From contig CAZSIT010000030.1 of NCBI GenBank assembly GCA_964607165.1, positions 1-28,147 of the forward strand: a stretch of 28,147 nucleotides of DNA. Direction: 5' to 3'. Source of the DNA: DSPP01 sp964607165. GTDB lineage: Bacteria; Zixibacteria; MSB-5A5; DSPP01. The stretch's first letter is position 1; the number at the start of each line of letters is the position of its first letter. Below the pieces are notes generated by a model. It was not told where the DNA came from. It did no database searches and worked only from the letters and a program-made list of their open reading frames with translations. Of this stretch, positions 6,078-14,753 are shown in pieces. A program made the translations under genes and the position numbers.

Positions 6078-7304
6078 TCAAGCTGCCATACTCCCTCCCG
6101 CTATCCATCCAGTGGTCCAGGCGCTCTGGAAATTAAATCCACCGGTGATTCCGTCAATATCCAGAATTTCTCCGGCTAAATACAAGCCAGGAACAAGTTT
6201 GCTCTGCATTGTTTTGAAATCGACTTCTTTCAGCTTGACCCCGCCGCAGGTTACGAACTCCTCTTTGAAAATCCCCTTTCCGCAAACAGCAAAGCGCGCC
6301 GCGGTCAGTTCAGAGACCAGCTCAGTCATTGCCTGCTTGGAAACGTTCGTCCAGGCGGTTTCTGCATCGATTCCGGAGGATTGGACGAGGCGGCTCCAGT
6401 AGCGGGCGGGAATGGAGAAGAGCTTTTCGGATTGAACCCGCTTCCGGCCATTTTGTTGTTTGAAAGTTAAAAGTTCCTGCTGCACCTGCTCGGCTTTGTA
6501 ATCCGGCAGGAAGTTGATGGTCAGCATAGCATGATATTTGCAGTTTTCCAGCATCCGCGCCCCCCAGGCCGAAAGCTTGAGCACCGCCGGCCCGGAAAGC
6601 CCCCAGTGGGTGATAAGCAGGGGGCCGGTCTGTTTCAAACTCCGGCTATGCCCGTCGGAGAAGGTGAGCGCAACTTTTTCAAAACTGATTCCGGAAAGCC
6701 CTACGATGCGCGGGTCGGCAACGTTGAAAGTGAAAAGCGAAGGCACGCAGGGAACGATGGAATGCCCCAGAGATGCGGCAAAGCGATACCCCGCCGGACT
6801 GCCGCCGGTGGCCAAAAGCAGTCGGTCATAACGCTCACGCCCGCCGTCGCTAAGCTCGATTTCAAATTGCGCGGCGGACGCAGCCGCCGTGAAGATGCTT
6901 TTCACTTTGGCGCCGAGGCGAAGCTGGATGCCCCGGGAGCGCGCCGCGTTCACGAGGCAATCGACGACGGTGGCGGATTGGTCGGTTACCGGAAACATCC
7001 GCCCATCCTCTTCTGTTTTCAGTCGCACTCCCTCTTTCTCGAACCAGTCCACCGTCTCGCGCGGGCCAAAGCGGGTGAAGGGCCCTAAAAGCTCCTTCGC
7101 TCCCCGCGGATAACCTTTGACAAGTTCGGGCAGGTCGAAAGAGTGATGGGTTACGTTGCAGCGCCCCCCGCCGGAGATTTTCACTTTTCTAAGCGGCTGC
7201 TGCGCCGCCTCGAACAGGTCTATTTTTAAAGAGGGATTGCAGGAAGCGGCCGAAAGCGCGCCAAAAAAACCGGCCGCCCCTCCTCCCACAACCGCTATGC
7301 GCAT
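6078..7304 (-). CDS. BaiN/HI0933-family NAD(P)/FAD-dependent oxidoreductase
   Basis: This 408-residue flavoprotein is the usual length for the YhiN/BaiN family. The dinucleotide-binding start MRIAVVGGGAAGFFGALSA is complete. The family-diagnostic KVKISGGGRCNVTHHS segment follows, then LLATGGSPAGYRFAASLGH and a FAD-closing segment GLYLAGEILDIDGITGGFNF. These enzymes are flavin-dependent reductases; BaiN was proposed in bile-acid dehydroxylation, but most members are uncharacterised. The gene is divergent from the MFS permease. It is followed 36 bases later by the NmrA-like gene on the same strand. Confidence 0.92.
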   Translation of the reverse strand: MRIAVVGGGAAGFFGALSAASCNPSLKIDLFEAAQQPLRKVKISGGGRCNVTHHSFDLPELVKGYPRGAKELLGPFTRFGPRETVDWFEKEGVRLKTEEDGRMFPVTDQSATVVDCLVNAARSRGIQLRLGAKVKSIFTAAASAAQFEIELSDGGRERYDRLLLATGGSPAGYRFAASLGHSIVPCVPSLFTFNVADPRIVGLSGISFEKVALTFSDGHSRSLKQTGPLLITHWGLSGPAVLKLSAWGARMLENCKYHAMLTINFLPDYKAEQVQQELLTFKQQNGRKRVQSEKLFSIPARYWSRLVQSSGIDAETAWTNVSKQAMTELVSELTAARFAVCGKGIFKEEFVTCGGVKLKEVDFKTMQSKLVPGLYLAGEILDIDGITGGFNFQSAWTTGWIAGGSMAA

Positions 7305-7425
7305 TGACGTGACCCCAACAGTAGATGAAATGTCATCCGGCGTAGTATGAACGCTTGCGACTGAAACGACAAGCGCAGAATAGCTTGTTTTCTCGTTTGG
7401 GAATGTTTATATCCTCTCAAACAAG

Positions 7426-8640
7426 GTGACCGGCAACGTTAATCCCTCCCGCGACAGGCGTTTGATTTTTGCCTCCGCCAGCTTGCGCTCCACGGCGGTG
7501 GGACTTTCTGGTGTCATTCTCGCTTTGCATATCTCCCGGCTCGGTTTCAACTCTTTTCAAATCGGGGCGACCATTTCGCTGGGCCTGGCGGGCTGTGCCG
7601 CCGGAACCTGGCTGGTGGCCTACTTTGCCGACCATCGCGGCAGGCGCGCCAGCCTGGCAGCCGTTTCCATTTTGATGTTCGCCGGAGGGCTGTCAGCCGC
7701 TTTTTTGACCGAGCCGGGAATTTTTATGGCCGGGGCGTTTTTAGGAATGATTAACGGGATGGGGCGCGACCGGGGCGCCGGGCTGACTCTGGACCAATCA
7801 ATACTGGCCCAAGCTTCCACGCCGGAGAACCGCACCTCCTCTTTCGCTTGGTATAATTTGATTGTTGATGCCGGCCATTCCGCCGGCGCGCTTCTGGCTC
7901 TGCTTCCGGTTTTCTTCCAGAGAGAATTAAGTACAGGCGAACTGATATCGTATCGCTGGACCTGGATAATTTATTCTGCTTTGTGTCTTGCGGCAGCCGC
8001 TCTGGTAACAGGTTTGACGAAAAAGGTCGAAGCGCCAAACGCCCGGCCGAAAAAATCGCTTTCGCCGCAGTCCAAAAAAGTGGTGATGAAGTTTGCCGCC
8101 CTCTCCGGGCTGGACAGTTTGGGTGGCGGCTTTTTGACCACCGCCTTAATCAGCTACTGGTTTTTCCAGCGTTTTGGTGCGGACGAAGCTTTTTTGGGGC
8201 CGCTCTTTTTTGTCGTACGTATTTTGAATGGCCTTTCACACCTCGGCGCGGCCTGGATAGCCAAACGAATCGGGCTGATGAACACAATGGTTTTTACCCA
8301 CATTCCTTCCAGTCTTCTTTTGATGGCCGTTCCTTTCGCCCCAAATCTAACGATTGCCGTTGTCCTTTTTTTGCTGCGCGAAGGGCTAGTGGAAATGGAC
8401 GTCCCTACGCGGCAGTCCTATTTGATTGCCGTGATGGCGGAGGAGGACCGCACCAAAGCTGCCGGCATTACCAATCTGGTTCGCGGCAGCGCCTGGGCCG
8501 TCGCCCCTTTGATGGCGGGAGCCTTGATGAAGACCCTTTCCTTTTCGGCGCCGCTTTTCATCGGTTCCGGATTGAAGGTTGCCTACGACCTGCTTTTGTA
8601 CCGGGCCTTCCGGGGGTTGAAGCCGCCGGAGGAAAAATAA
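7426..8640 (+). CDS. Major facilitator superfamily transporter
   Basis: This 404-residue protein has about 12 predicted membrane helices and is an inner-membrane secondary transporter. A motif-A-like loop, ADHRGRRASL, follows the second helix; the second half contains the parallel AKRIGLMNTM loop. Between the halves is a charged linker (KKVEAPNARPKKSLSPQSKK). The sequence DRGAGLTLDQSILAQ in helix 4-5 resembles permeases of unknown substrate found next to oxidoreductases. The start is the GTG at 7426; an in-frame stop at 7381 limits upstream choices and no clear Shine-Dalgarno is seen. The substrate cannot be called. Confidence 0.88.
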   Translation: MTGNVNPSRDRRLIFASASLRSTAVGLSGVILALHISRLGFNSFQIGATISLGLAGCAAGTWLVAYFADHRGRRASLAAVSILMFAGGLSAAFLTEPGIFMAGAFLGMINGMGRDRGAGLTLDQSILAQASTPENRTSSFAWYNLIVDAGHSAGALLALLPVFFQRELSTGELISYRWTWIIYSALCLAAAALVTGLTKKVEAPNARPKKSLSPQSKKVVMKFAALSGLDSLGGGFLTTALISYWFFQRFGADEAFLGPLFFVVRILNGLSHLGAAWIAKRIGLMNTMVFTHIPSSLLLMAVPFAPNLTIAVVLFLLREGLVEMDVPTRQSYLIAVMAEEDRTKAAGITNLVRGSAWAVAPLMAGALMKTLSFSAPLFIGSGLKVAYDLLLYRAFRGLKPPEEK

Positions 8641-8733
8641 TCAAACTGTTCTCTGCATCCGGTCAATTTTCAGCGTTATTAAATTTCCCTGTTGCCTTTC
8701 AAAGTGCCAGCCATTAGTTTTAAGCCGGATTAT

Positions 8734-9405
8734 ATGCGCGCGGCTGCAACGACAGTTCTTTTTATTTGGCTTTTTGCCAACGGTAACGGCGAAGAAATTC
8801 CCGGCCCCAATCCACCTCCGGCAACACCCGCAAATTTCGCGGGGAAGATCCAACCCGACCGCACCGTCTTTTTAAGTTGGACAGCGAATACGGAATTTGA
8901 TCTGGCCGGTTACCTCCTCTACCGAGGTGTGCTGCCCGATTTCCCCATCGATGCCGACCATCTTTGGGAAATCATACCGGACACCGATTCGACTTTCACC
9001 GATGGAACGATAAGCGATGCTCTGTTTTACCGCTTGGCGGCAATCGATGACGGCGGGCATAGAAGCACCCCCACCGATGAGCTTTCATTGGCTCCCACCG
9101 GGATTGATGAAATCTCCTCTATCCCCAAACAATATGAACTCGAGCAGAACTATCCCAACCCCTTTAATCCAAAAACCACTATTCGCTTTACGCTGCTAAA
9201 AGCAGAGAGGGTGAATCTGAGTATTTACAACATCCTCGGCCAGAAAGTAACAACGCTAATTAATGGAGAAAAAGCAGCCGGAACGCAAAAAGTGGAATGG
9301 GACGGAACGGACGAAAAAGGGGCTCTGCTTTCAAGCGGGATTTATTTCTATCAAATCGAAACCCCCAACTTCCGGCAGGTAAAACGAATGCTCTTTCTAA
9401 AGTAG
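8734..9405 (+). CDS. Secreted fibronectin-III-like protein with FlgD-like/type IX-style sorting tail
   Basis: From the ATG at 8734 this is a 223-residue protein with a signal peptide (MRAAATTVLFIWLFANGNG). An upstream TTG at 8692 would push the signal peptide 14 residues in, so I prefer the ATG. Residues about 30-115 look like one fibronectin type III domain (PANFAGKIQPDRTVFLSWT...YRLAAIDDGGH). The last 90 residues carry the FCB-group tail: NYPNPFNPKTTIRFTL, LSIYNILGQKV, SSGIYFYQIET and the end VKRMLFLK. Such tails direct surface attachment through the type IX system in Bacteroidetes; in other phyla the route is unproven. It is unusually small for this class. Confidence 0.85.
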   Translation: MRAAATTVLFIWLFANGNGEEIPGPNPPPATPANFAGKIQPDRTVFLSWTANTEFDLAGYLLYRGVLPDFPIDADHLWEIIPDTDSTFTDGTISDALFYRLAAIDDGGHRSTPTDELSLAPTGIDEISSIPKQYELEQNYPNPFNPKTTIRFTLLKAERVNLSIYNILGQKVTTLINGEKAAGTQKVEWDGTDEKGALLSSGIYFYQIETPNFRQVKRMLFLK

Positions 9406-9421
9406 GAGCAACGCAAGCGTC

Positions 9422-9500
9422 CGTAGGGGTGAACCTTTAGGTTCACCCAGGGCGAATCTCCCTCGACTCTGCTCGGGACAAGTGAAGATTCGCCCCTACG
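9422..9500. repeat. Nested palindromic repeat between convergent genes
   Basis: The outer arms CGTAGGGG (9422-9429) and CCCCTACG (9493-9500) enclose two structures. One is a perfect 9-bp hairpin, GGGTGAACC/GGTTCACCC (9427-9448). The other is a stem GGCGAATCT/AGATTCGCC (9451-9459 with 9486-9494) whose loop holds the 20-bp palindrome found elsewhere in coding genes. It is followed by ATTTTT and lies between converging genes, so it may also stop transcription from both sides. Confidence 0.75.
9459..9478. repeat. 20-bp palindromic element, copy 2 (intergenic)
   Basis: TCCCTCGACTCTGCTCGGGA. It sits in the loop of the larger palindrome at 9422-9500 and is the only copy in the window outside a gene. 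Confidence 0.75.
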
Positions 9501-9520
9501 ATTTTTGAAAGAGGATTATC

Positions 9521-11641
9521 CTACCGGTGCTTATGACACTTCTCCGTCGGCACGGTTTTTTCGGTGAAAACCTCTCGGATGGTCTCCGGGCAGCGGTCGG
9601 TGGCTAATTCGCCGGTCTCCGGGTCTACATCGCGGAAAAGTATGCCGGTCGGAATATCAAAATCTTTGTAGGAGTAATATTGCGTGGCGGCTATCATAAA
9701 CTTGGTCCAGAGCGGCAGGGCGTTGGAAGCGCCGGTCTGGTTGGCGCCGATGGATGTTTTATCGTCAAACCCCACCCAGGCACCTGCCGTAATCTGGGGC
9801 GTGTAGCCGATAAACCAGTTGTCGGAAAACTCATCCGTAGTTCCGGTCTTTCCCGCCGCAGGCCGGTCGAACCCTGCCCGCCGCGCGGCGGCAGCCGTGC
9901 CGTTGTTAATGACCGATGACATCAAGCTGACCATCGTGTACGCCGTCTGCGGATTTAATACCTCTTTACGCGAGGTGGTCTCGTTCCGTTCCAGAACGTT
10001 GCCGTCTTTGTCCTCGATGCGCAAAATATATCGCGGCTGGACTTTCACTCCCAAATTGGGGAAAACCGAATAGGCCGAGACCATTTCCAGCAAATTGACG
10101 TCGCTGGTTCCGATGGCCTGCGAAGGAACCGGCTTGAGCGGCGAAGTAATCCCCATCCTATGAGCGTATTCTATGGCCTTTTCGATTCCCACTTTCTGTG
10201 CCAGCTTGATGGCAATCAAGTTGCGCGACCAAGCTAAACCCCGCCGGATGGTCATCGCCCCCCAGAATTTATTGTCCACATTTTCCGGCCGCCATTCGCC
10301 GAATCCGGGTACGTTTATCACTATCGGCGCGTCATACATGATATCGGTCGGCTTATACCCTTCTTCAATGGCCGCCGTATAGACGAACGGCTTAAAAGCC
10401 GAACCGGGCTGCCGGAGCGCCTGGGTCACCCGGTTGTATTTGCTCTGCACAAAATCCCGCCCGCCGACCAAACCGAGTATGTTCCCATTGGAATTATCCA
10501 AAGCTACGAAGGCCGCCTGCAAATGTTTATAGACCCGTTTTTTTCCAATTTTTAATTGTCCTTCAACTTTGGTAATCTCCGGCACGAGCATTGTGTATGC
10601 CGGGTCTTCCGGCGAATGACTCTGCTCCATATTTTTCTGCAGCGAATCGACGCCGGAAGAAACCGCCGCTTCGGCCACTTTTTGCAGGGTGGCATTCAAC
10701 GTGGTGTAAACTTTCAGCCCCTGGTCAAAAAGGGCGTCCTCGCCATAATGGGTTTCCAGGTATTGGCGAATCATTTCGGTAAAGTAAGGCGCTAAACCGA
10801 CGTCGTCGTGGCCGGCTCCCAGCGCTAACGGAAGCTGTTTTAAACTGTCGGCCTTTTGTCGCGAAAGCTTGCCGTAACTGACCATATTCTGCAAAACCAA
10901 ATTGCGGCGTTTGATGGCCACGTCCGGCCTGCGAAAAGGATTGTAGCGCCCCGGCGCTTGCAGAAGCCCAACCAAAAGCGCGCAGTCCTCGATGGTCAAA
11001 TCCTGGGCATTTTTGGAAAAGTAAGTTTGCGCCGCGGCCTGAATGCCGTAAGCCCCCCTTCCAAAGTTGTGCTGGTTCAAATACATTTCCAAAATTTCAT
11101 CTTTCGAATAAGTCCGCTCGATTTTAATGGCGGTCATTATCTCTTTCACCTTGCGCGACAAAGTCTTTTCGCGCGTCAAAAACAGATTGCGCGCCAGCTG
11201 CTGGGTCAAAGTCGAAAACCCCTGGGCAAATTCGCCGCGCTGCAGGTTGACCAGAAACGCTTTGGGGACGCGGATTAAATCCACACCCCAATGATTGTAA
11301 AAGCGTTTGTCCTCGGCGGAAAGCAGAGCGTCAATCATATAGGGTGGAATCTCTTTGAGCGGCACCAAAATCCGCCGCTCCCGATAGAACTCTTTCAAAA
11401 CCTGTCCGTCGGCGGAATAGACCCGCGTCACCAGCCGGGGCTGGATGTTGGTAAGCTGCGCCAGCGAAGGCAGCGCCTTTTGGTATCCTTTGAGCACCTG
11501 TGCCGCGATAATCAAAAAGCAGAAAAGCACCAGCGCGAAGACCAAAAGGCTGCCGACTATCAGTTTTCTTTTTTCCATTTCAACTGCCGAAGCCTGCCCA
11601 TAACCGGGCTTGGCTTCGGATAGGGAATAAAGCTGGCTCAT
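9521..11641 (-). CDS. mrcA: Penicillin-binding protein 1A (bifunctional glycosyltransferase/transpeptidase)
   Basis: This 706-residue protein polymerises and cross-links peptidoglycan in the periplasm. A membrane anchor lies at about residues 28-50. The GT51 domain starts at LLSAEDKRFYNHWG with catalytic E110 and continues through GGST-like FSTLTQQLARN, RKVKEI and NQHNFGRGAYGIQAAA. The transpeptidase motifs are complete: S414-A-F-K417, S472-R-N474 and K598-T-G600, with RQPGSAFKPF and AAGKTGTTDEFSDNWFIG around them. GGAG five bases before the ATG supports the start. It appears monocistronic, and its length is within the normal PBP1A range. Confidence 0.95.
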   Translation of the reverse strand: MSQLYSLSEAKPGYGQASAVEMEKRKLIVGSLLVFALVLFCFLIIAAQVLKGYQKALPSLAQLTNIQPRLVTRVYSADGQVLKEFYRERRILVPLKEIPPYMIDALLSAEDKRFYNHWGVDLIRVPKAFLVNLQRGEFAQGFSTLTQQLARNLFLTREKTLSRKVKEIMTAIKIERTYSKDEILEMYLNQHNFGRGAYGIQAAAQTYFSKNAQDLTIEDCALLVGLLQAPGRYNPFRRPDVAIKRRNLVLQNMVSYGKLSRQKADSLKQLPLALGAGHDDVGLAPYFTEMIRQYLETHYGEDALFDQGLKVYTTLNATLQKVAEAAVSSGVDSLQKNMEQSHSPEDPAYTMLVPEITKVEGQLKIGKKRVYKHLQAAFVALDNSNGNILGLVGGRDFVQSKYNRVTQALRQPGSAFKPFVYTAAIEEGYKPTDIMYDAPIVINVPGFGEWRPENVDNKFWGAMTIRRGLAWSRNLIAIKLAQKVGIEKAIEYAHRMGITSPLKPVPSQAIGTSDVNLLEMVSAYSVFPNLGVKVQPRYILRIEDKDGNVLERNETTSRKEVLNPQTAYTMVSLMSSVINNGTAAAARRAGFDRPAAGKTGTTDEFSDNWFIGYTPQITAGAWVGFDDKTSIGANQTGASNALPLWTKFMIAATQYYSYKDFDIPTGILFRDVDPETGELATDRCPETIREVFTEKTVPTEKCHKHR

Positions 11642-11729
11642 CTTCTCCGGTCAAGCGCTCCATCTTTTCTACTCCTGTAGATTATCGGCGTTCGGTGGCC
11701 GATATTACTATTGAGGAAGTGTTGATTCA

Positions 11730-12308
11730 ATGATTGCAAAAAGTACAAGATTGCTTGCTATGCAGATGCTTTTTATCGTTCTGACCTCATCGCTAATATG
11801 GGCAGGGGAAAAATGGGATTTCATAGAACCGGAAAATACATCGATACAAGTCATACTTGTGCCATCAAAGGATACTATTTCAGCCACTGATACTCTTACC
11901 ATAAGGGTGATAATTCAAAATACAGGGGGTTTCAATTTGATTCTCGCTGACAGATGGGATAACTACAATGTGTCTTTCTCCTATACTGACGAAAATGGAA
12001 AGGACATAGGATACCTCGGAGACGAAAATGGCCCTCATCTGTTCTTGGTTAGAAATCCCAGACCGAGCTCGCTCATACTTGGTTGGGACCAGTTTTGGGG
12101 ATTCAACCTCGTGTTTCTTGGAAAAACTTTTCCAAAGCCAGGAACTTATTACATTCAAGTGACCTATTGGGGGACCTCACCAGAATTAATAAAACATCTA
12201 ATTGAAAACGGGCACATCAAACGCTCAACAATCGACGCCCCAATGAATAAGTATTGGCATGGTGAAGTGAAGTCAAACAAGATAAAAATTGTCGTTAAAA
12301 AAGAGTAA
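11730..12308 (+). CDS. Secreted protein of unknown function
   Basis: This 192-residue protein has a signal peptide (LLAMQMLFIVLTSSLIWAG). The mature part is beta-rich with DTISATDTLTIRVIIQNTGG, reminiscent of the intracellular proteinase inhibitor (BsuPI)/Ig-like domains that open with a comparison of 'normal' and 'ideal' strands; this is only a resemblance. The later WGFNLVFLGKTFPKPGTYYIQVTYWG fits a beta-sandwich 'PGTYxIxV' ending. GAGGAAG at 11713-11719 supports the start. The gene is AT-richer than PBP1A and tyrS on either side, has no strand partner, and may be acquired. Confidence 0.7.
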   Translation: MIAKSTRLLAMQMLFIVLTSSLIWAGEKWDFIEPENTSIQVILVPSKDTISATDTLTIRVIIQNTGGFNLILADRWDNYNVSFSYTDENGKDIGYLGDENGPHLFLVRNPRPSSLILGWDQFWGFNLVFLGKTFPKPGTYYIQVTYWGTSPELIKHLIENGHIKRSTIDAPMNKYWHGEVKSNKIKIVVKKE

Positions 12309-12315
12309 TTCACTT

Positions 12316-12344
12316 TTGCAAGCTTTCACCGAATTTGCTATTGC
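12316..12344 (+). promoter_or_regulatory. Possible promoter upstream of tyrS
   Basis: TTGCAA (12316-12321) and TATTGC (12339-12344) have 17-base spacing, 33 bases before the tyrS ATG. The match to consensus is moderate. Confidence 0.3.
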
Positions 12345-12377
12345 GTTTTCCTCTCGTCTGGGTAACTTTCTTTTGAG

Positions 12378-13616
12378 ATGTTTTTATCGGTCGAAAAACA
12401 GTTGGAAGTCATAAAAAGGGGAACGGTCGAAGTCATTCCCGAAGAGCTTTTGATTGAAAAGCTCAAACGTTCCTTTGGTGAAAGAAAGCCTCTGCGCATA
12501 AAACAGGGATTTGACCCCACCGCGCCGGATATTCATCTGGGGCATTCGGTCGGTTTGCGCAAGCTCAAAGTGTTTCAAGACCTGGGGCATCAAGTCGTTT
12601 TAATCGTCGGCGACTACACCGGCCGCGTGGGCGACCCTTCCGGCCGCTCCGCCACCCGCCCGCAGCTTTCCGGCGCGGAAATCGAAAAAAACGCCGCCAC
12701 CTATCTGGCGCAGTTTTTCAAAATTTTGGACAAGAGAAAAACTGAAGTGCGCCACAACGGCGAATGGTTCGCCAAAATGAGCTTTGAAGATGTGCTTAGC
12801 CTCTGTTCCCGTTTCACAATTGCGCGTTTGCTGGAGCGCGACGATTTCGAAAAACGCTACAAGTCCGGCTCGCCGATTTCCGTTCACGAGCTTTTATATC
12901 CGATTATGCAGGGCTACGATTCGGTGGCGATAAAAGCCGACCTTGAACAGGGCGCCACCGAGCAAAAATTCAATCTTTTGGCCGGCCGCCACCTGCAGAC
13001 CGAATTCGGCCAGGAGCCGCAGGTGATTTTGACCCTTCCGATTTTGGTCGGCACCGACGGGGTAAACCGGATGAGCAAATCTTTGGGGAACCACATCGGC
13101 ATTGCCGAACCGCCCGACCAAATTTTTGGCAAAACGATGTCCATTCCGGATAATCTCATATTTCATTACTTTGAACTGGCAACCGATTTGCCAACTCAAG
13201 ATTTAGTCAAAATTCAATCAGCGCTTTCCGATGGCAAAACCAATCCTATGGAACTGAAAAAGAAATTGGCCTTTGTAATTGTCCGGATGTATCACGGAGA
13301 AGATGAAGCTAAAAAAGCCCGGGAAAATTTTGAGCGGGTATTTTCCAAAAAGGAAATTCCGGAAGAAATCCCGGAATTTCGCCTGCCTCTCGATGGAGAG
13401 GGAATCTGGATTGTGCGCATTATGACCGAAGCGGGCATGGCAACCTCCGCCAGCGAAGCGCGCCGTTTAATCGAACAGGGAGCGGTGGAACTTGATTCGA
13501 AACGAATTTCTGATATAAATTACAAAGTCAAGGAGGCGAAGATTTTGAAAGTGGGAAAGAGGCGCTTTTTAAAACTGGTTGCAGACAACGAGCGAAGCCG
13601 AGGGATGGAGAAATAA
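12378..13616 (+). CDS. tyrS: Tyrosyl-tRNA synthetase
   Basis: This 412-residue class I aminoacyl-tRNA synthetase charges tRNA-Tyr. The HIGH-type motif is HLGH at residues 53-56 in DIHLGHSVGLRKL. The KMSKS loop is RMSKS at 231-235. GDYTGRVGDPSGRSATR and QGYDSVAIKADLEQGATEQKFN are typical of the family. An S4 RNA-binding domain occupies the end (TSASEARRLIEQGAVELDSKRI). The last residues, NERSRGMEK, are supplied by a palindromic element just after the S4 domain. Its stop overlaps the prfB start (TAATG), so the two are translationally coupled. Confidence 0.97.
   Translation: MFLSVEKQLEVIKRGTVEVIPEELLIEKLKRSFGERKPLRIKQGFDPTAPDIHLGHSVGLRKLKVFQDLGHQVVLIVGDYTGRVGDPSGRSATRPQLSGAEIEKNAATYLAQFFKILDKRKTEVRHNGEWFAKMSFEDVLSLCSRFTIARLLERDDFEKRYKSGSPISVHELLYPIMQGYDSVAIKADLEQGATEQKFNLLAGRHLQTEFGQEPQVILTLPILVGTDGVNRMSKSLGNHIGIAEPPDQIFGKTMSIPDNLIFHYFELATDLPTQDLVKIQSALSDGKTNPMELKKKLAFVIVRMYHGEDEAKKARENFERVFSKKEIPEEIPEFRLPLDGEGIWIVRIMTEAGMATSASEARRLIEQGAVELDSKRISDINYKVKEAKILKVGKRRFLKLVADNERSRGMEK
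13589..13605. repeat. 20-bp palindromic element, copy 3 (C-terminus of tyrS)
   Basis: A slightly shortened copy, CGAGCGAAGCCGAGGGA, read as ERSRG. It lies directly before the tyrS stop and just upstream of GGAG (13607-13610), the apparent prfB ribosome binding site. Confidence 0.75.
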
Positions 13617-14753
13617 TGGCACAAGTCTATAATCGCAGGCTGGAAGAAATAAACGAAAAAATCGCTAAACTGCGGAGCTATCTTTGACCTCCTCAAGCGC
13701 AAAGAAAATCTGGCGGCCATGCGGAAGAAAACCGAAGCGGCCGATTTCTGGGCTGACCCGGCCGGAGCCCAAAAAGTTTTGAAGCAAATTACCACCGAAG
13801 AGAAAATGATTACCACTTTCGAAAAATTGGGACGCAAAGCCGAGGAAATGCAGGGGCTATTGGACCTGGCTGCCGAGGAAAAGGACGAAGCCACCCGCGA
13901 GGAAACCGAGCGGGAAATCTCCGCTTTGGCCGGCGAGCTTTCCAATTTTGAACTGGTGGCCCTGCTTTCCGCTGAGGATGATTCAAAGAACGCCATTTTG
14001 AGCATCCATTCCGGCGCCGGCGGTACCGAGTCTCAGGACTGGGCCCAGATGTTGTTGCGGATGTACACCCGCTTTTTGGAACGCCGCGGCTTCCACGTCG
14101 AGCTCTTTGACTATCAAGCCGGCGATGAAGCCGGCATCAAAAGTGCCACCCTCGAAGTCACCGGTGATTATGCGTATGGTTACTTGAAATCCGAGTCGGG
14201 CGTGCATCGCCTGGTGCGCATTTCTCCTTTCGACACCAACAAAAGACGCCACACTTCTTTTGCTTCCGTTTTCGTTCTGCCGGAAATCGAGGATCGGACG
14301 GATATCGAAATCAAGGATGAGGATATCAAACTCGACACCTTCAGAGCCTCCGGCGCCGGCGGCCAGCATGTAAACAAAACCTCTTCCGCCGTGCGTATCA
14401 CCCACATCCCTACGGGGATTATTGTTCAATGCCAGACCGAGCGCTCCCAGCACAAAAATCGGGAATCGGCGATGAAGGTCTTGCGCTCCCGTTTATACCA
14501 ATTTTACCGCGAACAGGATGAAGCCAAACTGTCCGAAATTGAAAAGACCAAGAAGAAAATTGAATGGGGCAGCCAGATTCGCTCCTACGTTTTCCAGCCC
14601 TATACGCTGGTAAAAGACCATCGCACCGGCTATGAAACTTCCAGCGTGGACGCGGTGATGGATGGCGAAATCGACAAATTTATCGAGGCCTTTTTATCCC
14701 ACCGGCCCGAGGACCAGAAACCAATCGAGGTTAAAGAAGATGAGCCCGATTAA
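13616..14753 (+). CDS. prfB: Peptide chain release factor 2, with programmed +1 frameshift
   Basis: Translation begins at the ATG at 13616 (GGAG five bases upstream) and runs 23 codons to CTT TGA. It then shifts +1 at 13685 to give 378 residues. The class I release factor recognises UAA/UGA and triggers peptide release. The anticodon-like S-P-F is at residues 203-205 (RISPFDTNKRRHTSF) and the catalytic G-G-Q at 248-250 (GAGGQHVNKTSSAVR). Both positions are close to those of E. coli RF2 (205-207 and 250-252). The gene overlaps tyrS by one base and the downstream aminotransferase by 14 bases. Confidence 0.96.
13674..13688 (+). promoter_or_regulatory. prfB autoregulatory +1 frameshift site
   Basis: An internal Shine-Dalgarno-like GGAG (13674-13677) stands four bases before the slippery CTT-TGA-C (13682-13688). 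This is the known RF2 feedback device: when RF2 is scarce, the in-frame UGA is read slowly and ribosomes slip to GAC. After the slip the reading is L-D-L-L-K, which matches the family. Confidence 0.93.

Noticed and set aside
6531..7088. 185-codon plus-strand frame
   Set aside because: Shadow of the BaiN-type flavoprotein, whose motifs are all intact on the other strand.
7983..8717. 244-codon frame inside the MFS gene
   Set aside because: Same-strand shadow in another frame; the translation lacks membrane helices or any domain.
14662..14739. Upstream start of the aminotransferase
   Set aside because: The first 26 residues would be prfB sequence read in another frame; the ATG at 14740 fits the family's N-terminus.
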